The translations under genes were made by a program, and so were the position numbers. From Rhizobium sp. BK602 (lineage in GTDB: Bacteria; Pseudomonadota; Alphaproteobacteria; Rhizobiales; Rhizobiaceae), in assembly GCF_014195095.1 (NCBI RefSeq), contig NZ_JACIBC010000006.1, forward strand, positions 491,399 to 555,398: a stretch of DNA of 64,000 nt. Reading direction: 5' to 3'. The notes beneath the pieces are model-generated. The model did not search any database, was not told the origin of the DNA, and saw nothing but the letters and a program-made list of their open reading frames with translations. Of this stretch, positions 57,798 to 64,000 are shown one piece after another (positions within the stretch are counted from its first letter, which is position 1; each line of letters opens with the position of its first letter).

Positions 57798-58985
57798 ATG
57801 AAAACAATGTCTTTTCCGAAGCTTGGCGTGATCGCCGCCTCTCTTTTTCTATCAAGCAATGTCCATGCCGCCGATGGCGTCGATCAGGCCCGGCTTGAGC
57901 GCACCGTGAATGAAGCTATCCGTCCCATCATGGCCAAAAGCGGCGTGCCTGGGATGGCGATAGGGGTTACCGTGGAGGGGAGGCGGCACGTCTTCAATTA
58001 CGGCGTCGCTTCGCGGGAAAGCGGGCAGAAGGTCAGCGACGAGACGCTGTTCGAGATCGGCTCGATCAGCAAGACCTTCACGGCAACGCTGGCATCCTAT
58101 GCCGCGACGCGCGGAACGCTCTCCTTTTCCGACAAGGCGAGCCAATATATGCCGGCGCTTGCCGGCAGCAGCTTCGACAAGATCAGCCTGCTCGACCTCG
58201 GCACCTATACGGCGGGCGGACTGCCGCTGCAATTTCCCGACGATGTGACCGATCAGGACAGGATGATCGCCTATTACAGGACCTGGCGCCCGGCCTATGC
58301 GCCGGGCACTCATCGGCTCTATTCCAACCCGAGCATCGGCCTGTTCGGTCATCTCGCCGCCGCCAGCATGGGCGAGTCCTTCGATGCGCTGATGGAGCGG
58401 ACGATTTTTCCGGGCCTCGGCCTCAGCCACACCTACATCCGCGTGCCCGGCGATCAGATGGGCAATTATGCCTATGGCTATTCGACGGCCGGCAAGCCCA
58501 GGCGCGTGACGCCGGGCGTGCTTGATGCGGAAGCCTATGGCGTGAAGACGACGGCGACCGACATGCTGCGTTTCCTCGAGGTCAATATGGACGCCTCGAA
58601 GCTGGACGGGACGCTGCGCAGCGCAATCGCCGCCACGCATGTCGGCTATTATCGCATCGGCGATATGAGGCAGGGGCTGGGCTGGGAAAGTTATGCCTAT
58701 CCGATCGGCCTTGACCGGCTGCTGGCAGGGAATTCCAGCCACATGTCGCGCAATGCCAACAAGGCGGGCAAGCTCGTTCCGCCGCAGGCGCCGCATGGCG
58801 AGATGCTGTTCAACAAGACCGGCTCGACCAGCGGCTTTGCAGCCTATGCCGTCTTCATTCCTAGCCGCAGCATCGGCATCGTCATCCTGGCCAACAAAAA
58901 CTATCCCATTCCGGAGCGTATCGAGGCGGCCTACCGCATCCTGGCGGCGCTGGACGACCGGCTCGGTGCGAAAAGGGCCGACTGA
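57798..58985 (+). CDS. Class C beta-lactamase (AmpC family)
   Basis: AmpC-type enzyme of 395 aa. Signal peptide LGVIAASLFLSSNVHAAD. Catalytic Ser89-Ile-Ser-Lys92 in GSISKTF, Tyr in HRLYSNPSIGLF (YSN) and NKTGSTSGF near residue 340 complete the active site. It follows the class A gene in the same direction, probably in one AmpR-controlled operon. The ATG is preceded directly by a GTG that could also serve as start. Confidence 0.93.
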   Translation: MKTMSFPKLGVIAASLFLSSNVHAADGVDQARLERTVNEAIRPIMAKSGVPGMAIGVTVEGRRHVFNYGVASRESGQKVSDETLFEIGSISKTFTATLASYAATRGTLSFSDKASQYMPALAGSSFDKISLLDLGTYTAGGLPLQFPDDVTDQDRMIAYYRTWRPAYAPGTHRLYSNPSIGLFGHLAAASMGESFDALMERTIFPGLGLSHTYIRVPGDQMGNYAYGYSTAGKPRRVTPGVLDAEAYGVKTTATDMLRFLEVNMDASKLDGTLRSAIAATHVGYYRIGDMRQGLGWESYAYPIGLDRLLAGNSSHMSRNANKAGKLVPPQAPHGEMLFNKTGSTSGFAAYAVFIPSRSIGIVILANKNYPIPERIEAAYRILAALDDRLGAKRAD

Positions 58986-59003
58986 CGATCGACGAGATGA
59001 AAA

Positions 59004-59038
59004 GACCTTCCACGCGCCTCTGGCAAGCGTGGAAGGTC
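59004..59038 (-). terminator. Terminator of the 51-residue gene
   Basis: Perfect 12-bp stem GACCTTCCACGC/GCGTGGAAGGTC with an 11-nt loop; on the minus strand it is followed by TTTTC. It lies between the ampC stop and the small gene and can also stop ampC readthrough. Confidence 0.75.
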
Positions 59039-59095
59039 CGTCAATCGGCAGATATCATGCGGCACGACCGGCCGCTGTCAGTCTGGGAGGTTCTG

Positions 59096-59251
59096 CTATC
59101 GCCTGCGGGAAACCGCTACGGGCGCGCTCGCCTGGGAGGCGTCCACGCTGTTGAAGAGCTCCTGGATGATCTGAGTGATGTGCTCGGGGGAGGTCCCCTT
59201 GGCACGTTCCTCTTCAATCCGGCGTCTGACCAACATTTCCAAATCTGTCAT
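59096..59251 (-). CDS. Small helical protein of unknown function
   Basis: 51-residue ORF with start MTDLEMLVRRRIEEERAKG and the predicted helix SPEHITQIIQELFNSV, followed by a polar tail. GAGG lies 8 bp before the ATG, and a terminator follows 57 bp after the stop, which together suggest a real, independently transcribed gene. No family recognised. Confidence 0.55.
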   Translation of the reverse strand: MTDLEMLVRRRIEEERAKGTSPEHITQIIQELFNSVDASQASAPVAVSRRR

Positions 59252-59675
59252 GTCTATCACCTCATCTATCCGGCGCGGGGGAAATGTCGCTCTCAACGCG
59301 GCAAGAGGCAAGTTACAGTTTTTTCATGGTTCTGACCGGCGGGTGCCGTGTTGCCGTCGCTGGACGGCATCTGCCCGGCTCATTTTCGCGATGAAGAGGT
59401 GCAATCGGTGCGGCCGAAAATTGCGCAAAGGTATGGCCAGGAATACTTCATCCGCGTCTCAGGATGGCAGTCCCATCCGTTTCCGTGCCGAATATACGTC
59501 GGAAATAGAAGACGATACCAAGAATATAAAAAATATACCTCATTGTTGTTGCTACAAAATTCCTTTCAAGGTGGAAATATCCAAAATAAGTTCGTGTTAT
59601 TAAAGAAAAACGTCGTTGACGACAGTTTTGTCTTAACTTTTAATTGAATCTATATGGATGAGGGGAGGGACTAAT
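59252..59675. other. AT-rich intergenic region at the left edge of the right-end island
   Basis: About 420 bp. The right half (59500-59670) is clearly AT-rich and unlike the rest of the window. No ORF in it has the codon use or ribosome-binding site of a gene. It probably carries the promoter of the dioxygenase gene at 59676. Confidence 0.5.
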
Positions 59676-60455
59676 ATGGCTTCCGAATTCGTCGCTGCGA
59701 CAGGTGTCGGCCAGCCGGCGGAGCCTGCCGACCCTCGCCAGCCTTCCGATTGCCGCGAATTGTCGGAAGAGGAGATTTCAGCGCTGGTGCAGGAGATCAA
59801 TCGCGATGGATATGCCGTGCTTCCCCGCTATATCGCGCCCGCCGACATGGATGCCCTGCGCCAATTCGTGCGGGACAGGGTGACGGAGGCGGGCAATCGT
59901 TACACCATGCTGCGCGGCCCGGAACCTGTCGCCGAAACCGTACTCGGCAGGATGGCATCCTCGCCGGCGCTCCGGCACATTTGTATGCGCGCTTATGAGA
60001 TCGCAACATCGAGACCCGCGCCCGACCAGCCCTATTATCAGATCCTGCGATGCCTGACCGGGAGCACGGGCCGCAAGCATTCCATGGTGTTTCACTTCGA
60101 TTCCTACGTTCTGACCGTGCTCCTGCCCATCGAGGTGCCGAGCGGAAAGGACAGCGGCGAACTCATCGTCCTGCCGAACTTCCGGCGCGTCAGACGCTGG
60201 TATGCCAGCAATCTCGTCGACAAGGTCCTGCTCGACAATCCGCTCACGCAATGGGGTCTGCGCAGCCTGGCGAAATCGCTCCCGGATTGGTTTCTGCGCA
60301 TCTCCATGGTGCCCGGAGACCTCTATTTCTTCTGGGGTTATCGCTCGATCCACACGAACGCTCCCTGCGACCCGGACAAGATCAGGGCCACGGCGCTGTT
60401 TCACTATGCCGACCCGCATCGAGGGAGCAGGTTGAGGGCGTGGTTGGGGCGGTAG
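59676..60455 (+). CDS. PhyH-like Fe(II)/2-oxoglutarate oxygenase
   Basis: Protein of 259 aa. Iron site HxD in MVFHFDSYVLTVLLPIE (near residue 140) and distal His plus Arg in YRSIHTNAPCDPDKIRATAL. The N-terminal LSEEEISALVQEINRDGYAV is typical of phytanoyl-CoA dioxygenase-like proteins. The ATG at 59676 follows GGGGAGGG. Substrate unknown. Not in an evident operon. Confidence 0.8.
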   Translation: MASEFVAATGVGQPAEPADPRQPSDCRELSEEEISALVQEINRDGYAVLPRYIAPADMDALRQFVRDRVTEAGNRYTMLRGPEPVAETVLGRMASSPALRHICMRAYEIATSRPAPDQPYYQILRCLTGSTGRKHSMVFHFDSYVLTVLLPIEVPSGKDSGELIVLPNFRRVRRWYASNLVDKVLLDNPLTQWGLRSLAKSLPDWFLRISMVPGDLYFFWGYRSIHTNAPCDPDKIRATALFHYADPHRGSRLRAWLGR

Positions 60456-60588
60456 GCCAAGCGGCGAGGCGATGTCTGGTCGGGAAATGGCAAGCCCGAT
60501 GGGAGCGAGCCCAAAGGGCGGAATTGAAGATATGCGAGAGCTTATGTCTGCAACTATTGCGATTGTTTGATGGGCGAATGGGGCGATT

Positions 60589-61347
60589 ATGAAAACAAGA
60601 TTCTTTGTCGTTTTATTTCCGATACTTGTTTCGGGCTGTGCTGATGTCGCCAGCCTGCAGGGGGCAAAAAGATATCAGAGCAGCGTCGAATCCGCATCGT
60701 ACGATCAAATAAAGATGCAGCTTTCGAAAGCGATCGACGATCCCTACGCGGTTCCGGCGTTCGCGAATATCTCCGGCGCCAGCCTCAAATATGACAGCTC
60801 ATTGAGCGCTTCTCCAAAACGGACATTCGCACCTGCGGGTGTCACCAGTGAGGTTGCATTGAGTGTCGGGTCTTTTTCCAGCTCTTCAACGCTTTCGGTG
60901 ACGCCAGTCAATAGCGCCAAAGCCGTTCAAGTCATGCGCGATCTCTACGCAAACGCCGTAAATGGCGACCCAATTCGGCCTGAGGATCTGGCGGCGCTGA
61001 CGATAAAGCCACCTCATCATGGCTGGCTATACCACAGCCGGGCCTCGACCCCGCCAGCCTCATGCTCGGCGGGTGGACTGCAATGCGTAACGTTGGGTCA
61101 ATACGGAAAATATTGGCTGTTTTCGCAAGGAGGAAAGGCATATAGCGATTTCGCGCTTGCCGTACTCCAGGCAATGACGCTCACGGAATCGCAATCGGTC
61201 GCGGCGCAGCCTCCATCCGGAAAGAAGAATGCCGGCACGAAACCGACGCCATCCGCTTCGCGGCCATCCAATGTCCAGAAACGAATCCAAAGCGACGGTC
61301 TCATAACACCGATGTATGTGCCGCCAGTTATCCTGCAGCAGCAATGA
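60589..61347 (+). CDS. Predicted lipoprotein of unknown function
   Basis: Protein of 252 aa with a lipoprotein signal: MKTRFFVVLFPILVSGC, the lipid-modified Cys being residue 17. The rest is Ser/Ala-rich with no recognised domain. The GC content is lower than in the chromosomal genes, which suggests recent acquisition. No neighbour shows its role. Confidence 0.7.
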   Translation: MKTRFFVVLFPILVSGCADVASLQGAKRYQSSVESASYDQIKMQLSKAIDDPYAVPAFANISGASLKYDSSLSASPKRTFAPAGVTSEVALSVGSFSSSSTLSVTPVNSAKAVQVMRDLYANAVNGDPIRPEDLAALTIKPPHHGWLYHSRASTPPASCSAGGLQCVTLGQYGKYWLFSQGGKAYSDFALAVLQAMTLTESQSVAAQPPSGKKNAGTKPTPSASRPSNVQKRIQSDGLITPMYVPPVILQQQ

Positions 61348-61600
61348 TTATAGGAAGCGTATCTGGCAGAAAATGGCGCGCAGGAGAGGATGAAACTGGG
61401 CACCTCTATGTCATTGTGACGCCTTTATAATTTATGAAACGCCGATCGCGTTGGCCAAAAGCAGACGACAGCGCGCCAGTTACGAATGACCGACTTGGGG
61501 CCGGAAGCGGACTGGCAGGTTTGTTTGTTCAGGAAGGATTTGCCAGTCGCCGCTGGCAGGTCTACGTAGGCGGTCAATAATGCCGCGTCCTTAATCGCAG
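61348..61600. other. Intergenic region between the lipoprotein and SEC-C nuclease genes
   Basis: About 250 bp between convergent genes. No credible coding frame, repeat or clear terminator hairpin was found. Confidence 0.45.
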
Positions 61601-63781
61601 CTATCGAGGCAAACAGCACTTCTTATACTTCAGCCCACTGCCGCACGAGCAAGGTTCGTTGCGCCCGACCTTTTGGGAAGCCCGCCCCATAGCCTCAAGC
61701 CGAACCGGCGCACGTCGCGGAAGTGTCGATAGAACCTTGTCCATAGCGATATTTTGCTTCCACGGCTCATTCAAAACAAGTGCATGTCTAATCCCAAGGT
61801 CTTCTGGGCGAAGGACGAGCCCGTACCAGCGATCGACTTTAAGATCGTACTTTTTCAATTGGCAGTGCTGAAGGATTTTCTGTTGCGCAATTTCATCCGG
61901 CAATGCGCTGAGATGAATTGTCAATCCGGCAGACTGATCCTCGAAGGGGAAAGTAAGATCTTTTGTTACATGCTCCTTCAACGCTGCTCGGATTTGGCTT
62001 TCAAGAGCCCGCGACACACCATCGGCTGTCTGGCCCGAAAGCTGTAGTATCCAAAGACCCAACTCGGTCAGTTCTGGGATTGTTGCTTCTTGAATCTGGT
62101 CGAGAATCGCTCCGGTACGCGTTCCGCGATACCGTGTCAGCACCCCTCTCACTTCAGGGCTGCCGGATACGCCTTGCCGCCGCACTGCCATTGCGACATC
62201 GACGTGTGCCGTGAAATCCTCCCCAAGATTGACCATGTCGTACTTGGGATCGAGCCAAAGATTGTTCCGAAGATGATAGGAAAACGGGATCAACTCATTG
62301 GTGATAAGAAGCTTGTCAAATGCCTGAGCCCGTAGATCGAGGTAGTTTAGGAATTGTAGCGGGGTATCAAGAAACTCAACGATGACATCGAGAGTGAACA
62401 CGTCTGTCACCAGGGGAGGCTTGACAGAGCCTGTGGCGCGGACCTTCAGAAATTGACGGCTTTGGAAACTCAAGGCGGGATAGTGATCGGCCAGAACACA
62501 AACCGGGAAGACGACATCAATAGAATTGGGGAGCCTTACCTCAGCTCCGGACGGATCTCGAAATATGAATGCGTTGGGATTCTGCAGGGCCTCTGCACAG
62601 AGTAGCGCCTGATCGTATGCGTTTTCGACTGCCTTTTTAAAATCATCCCGTAGTGCGCGGTCATTGCCTTTCCGCGCCTCTAGCGTCAACCGTTTCGATT
62701 TAGCTTGCACGACGATCGCATGATTGCCGAACAGGACTAATGCGTCGGCTTCAGCATATCGATTCTTGCCGCGATAGATGTCGATGTTTCTCAGTACGCG
62801 AGCGTCGCCGAAAACGGCTCTGAGTCGATCGCTCGAATAGGTTTCGGTGAAGCTTCCTCGATGCGCTGTGGCGGTGGAACGATAGTCATCATCTGCCATC
62901 ATCCAGAAAAATGGCGACTCATACAGCGATTCCTGAAGCTGATAGTGCTGAAGCAAGACATACGGGCCTTCAGCAAGGGACAGGATTGGCCGCACATTTG
63001 TTTCGTTAAATTCACTGATGCCTGTAAAAGGGGCATTGCGCTCGTAGCTCTCAAATCGAAAGGCCCGCAGGACAGCATCCACAGTCGCCGCGTCCAGCCC
63101 TGACTCGTCAACAATCTCCTTCGCAGTGAACATAAAAGCAGGCAGAAAGGTCCACTCATCAGGACTTTTTGCGCGCATTTCCTTGCGAAGCGAAGAAAGC
63201 TTGGAAATATGCCCTTTGCCAATCGCCTTTGTGACAGTTAGAGCATCGGCAATGCTGAAGCCTCGCTTGTCGACAAGCCAAGGATCGTCAGCACTGTACT
63301 TCGGAGCAGTCAGGCCCTCGTATTGGAAGTTGTATGCAGACTCTCCACCGTAAAAGATGGGCTCACGCATCGCGGCCCCATCATCGAATGGATCCCTACC
63401 TTCTGCGAGAAGCGCAGCCCAATCCTTTCCTCCAAAGAATGCGCCCGTCATCATTGCGTGATGAAGTTCTTTCATCAATGAATCTGTGCGTTCAACGTAG
63501 GTTTGCAGGACCTGTGGAGCCGGAAGCTCTAGCCCGATCGGCGCCCGAGCCATTAAGCCGATCAACGTGGAGATTTCACTGCGGAGAAGACTGGAGCCCT
63601 CATAGTGAGAATCCATGTCTTTTACGACCAGATTTTCACTGAACTTGATGAGGTTATCCCGAAAACAGAAGTACGCTATCGCATGAATATATCCGGGCGA
63701 CGCACAGAGGGCGGCAATCTCTTGAAAAACCTCTGCCTCTGTACGGATAACGGGCTTTTCTTCAGCTACACTGCCCCCCAT
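61601..63781 (-). CDS. Large protein with NERD-like nuclease core and C-terminal SEC-C motif
   Basis: Protein of 726 aa. A PD-(D/E)xK/NERD-like segment lies near residues 335-365 (RYAEADALVLFGN, then AIVVQAKSKRL), with acidic residues and the Gln/Lys pair in the right order. The C-terminus is a zinc-binding SEC-C motif (VGRNEPCSCGSG then YKKCC). The N-terminal 330 residues are helical and unfamiliar. It is in an AT-richer, IS-flanked part of the window, as often seen for defence genes. The nuclease role is inference. Confidence 0.7.
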   Translation of the reverse strand: MGGSVAEEKPVIRTEAEVFQEIAALCASPGYIHAIAYFCFRDNLIKFSENLVVKDMDSHYEGSSLLRSEISTLIGLMARAPIGLELPAPQVLQTYVERTDSLMKELHHAMMTGAFFGGKDWAALLAEGRDPFDDGAAMREPIFYGGESAYNFQYEGLTAPKYSADDPWLVDKRGFSIADALTVTKAIGKGHISKLSSLRKEMRAKSPDEWTFLPAFMFTAKEIVDESGLDAATVDAVLRAFRFESYERNAPFTGISEFNETNVRPILSLAEGPYVLLQHYQLQESLYESPFFWMMADDDYRSTATAHRGSFTETYSSDRLRAVFGDARVLRNIDIYRGKNRYAEADALVLFGNHAIVVQAKSKRLTLEARKGNDRALRDDFKKAVENAYDQALLCAEALQNPNAFIFRDPSGAEVRLPNSIDVVFPVCVLADHYPALSFQSRQFLKVRATGSVKPPLVTDVFTLDVIVEFLDTPLQFLNYLDLRAQAFDKLLITNELIPFSYHLRNNLWLDPKYDMVNLGEDFTAHVDVAMAVRRQGVSGSPEVRGVLTRYRGTRTGAILDQIQEATIPELTELGLWILQLSGQTADGVSRALESQIRAALKEHVTKDLTFPFEDQSAGLTIHLSALPDEIAQQKILQHCQLKKYDLKVDRWYGLVLRPEDLGIRHALVLNEPWKQNIAMDKVLSTLPRRAPVRLEAMGRASQKVGRNEPCSCGSGLKYKKCCLPR

Positions 63782-63927
63782 TTTCCCTCCCCAAAAAACT
63801 CACCTCGTACTATCCGAAGATGGCCCCTCTGCTTGGAAACTGCAAGAATGCAGAGCGCATGATGAAGCAAGCGGTTGGCATTGTATTAGGGGGCCACGCT
63901 TCGGGCTAGGCTGTGGTGACGAATTAA

Positions 63928-64000
63928 CTATCTGAGCCAGATTGTTATGGCAGCGATGATGACGAATCCTCTGAAGTTAACGAGGAGTTTGTCGTATCGG
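63928..64000 (-). mobile_element. IS5-type transposase, C-terminal end (cut by window)
   Basis: The reverse strand ends with RYDKLLVNFRGFVIIAAI then TIWLR and a TAG stop (63928-63930). RYDKL followed by a hydrophobic stretch and a short basic end is the usual C-terminus of IS5-family transposases common in rhizobia. The gene continues beyond the right edge. The element's terminal repeat may lie near 63885-63915 but cannot be confirmed without the other end. Confidence 0.7.

Noticed and set aside
59348..59647. A 99-codon plus-strand frame
   Set aside because: No ribosome-binding site, codon use unlike the neighbours and no recognisable domain; it spans the AT-rich transition.
61425..61619. 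A 64-codon minus-strand frame
   Set aside because: Overlaps the 3' end of the SEC-C gene and has no ribosome-binding site or similarity.
1..64000. tRNA, rRNA or CRISPR array
   Set aside because: No cloverleaf, ribosomal RNA stretch or regularly spaced direct repeats were seen on either strand.

Overview
The window looks like a chromosomal segment from the family Rhizobiaceae, probably Rhizobium itself. It is GC-rich and codes for a PhyR-NepR-EcfG general stress response locus, a hmu haem-uptake operon with a RirA-type operator, several carbohydrate ABC transport genes and the large palindromic intergenic repeats typical of rhizobia. These genus-level assignments are inference from gene content and order.

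Layout. 1-2.0 kb: reductive pyrimidine catabolism (preA partial, preT). 2.3-6.5 kb: a general stress response module with an HWE kinase, phyR, nepR, ecfG, two small membrane-protein genes and a predicted EcfG-driven small RNA resembling Caulobacter GsrN. I can read five EcfG-type promoters (GGAAC-N16/17-CGTT or a close variant) in this stretch. 6.5-13.7 kb: haem uptake and use (hmuV, U, T, S, a short hemP missed by length cut-offs, a secreted protein, tonB, DUF2325, a small protein and a HmuQ-type haem monooxygenase). 13.7-14.5 kb: DUF423 and truncated globin. 14.6-22.3 kb: a LacI regulator and its divergent sugar operon (dehydrogenase, isomerase, complete ABC transporter). 22.3-23.3 kb: TetR plus an SMR pump. 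23.4-26.2 kb: ThuA-like protein, a second dehydrogenase and a methyltransferase. 26.2-28.3 kb: a fluoride riboswitch, a short leader ORF, a ClC-F type antiporter and CrcB.

28.6-38.0 kb is the most unusual part. It holds an LpxO/OlsC-like hydroxylase, then a compact minus-strand operon of a TnpB-like/PspA fusion, YqiJ and flotillin, then a 1107-residue protein joining both E1 subunits of a 2-oxoacid dehydrogenase, a lipoyl domain and a ketoacyl synthase III, and finally a membrane fatty acid hydroxylase. Together they suggest envelope-lipid synthesis and membrane stress functions, but that is inference.

38.2-59.3 kb is ordinary accessory chromosome made of regulator/target pairs: MocR with a PNPOx-like oxidase, AraC with a PhyH dioxygenase, an RpiR regulator with a COG4280 membrane protein, EptA with a receiver-only response regulator and a PHO-box-preceded PAP2 phosphatase, LysR with an MFS pump, and an AmpR-like LysR with tandem class A and class C beta-lactamases. 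From about 59.4 kb to the right end base composition becomes more AT-rich. This part carries a dioxygenase, a lipoprotein, a NERD-like nuclease with a SEC-C tail, and the end of an IS5-type transposase, so it looks like a small acquired island. I found no tRNA, rRNA or CRISPR array.
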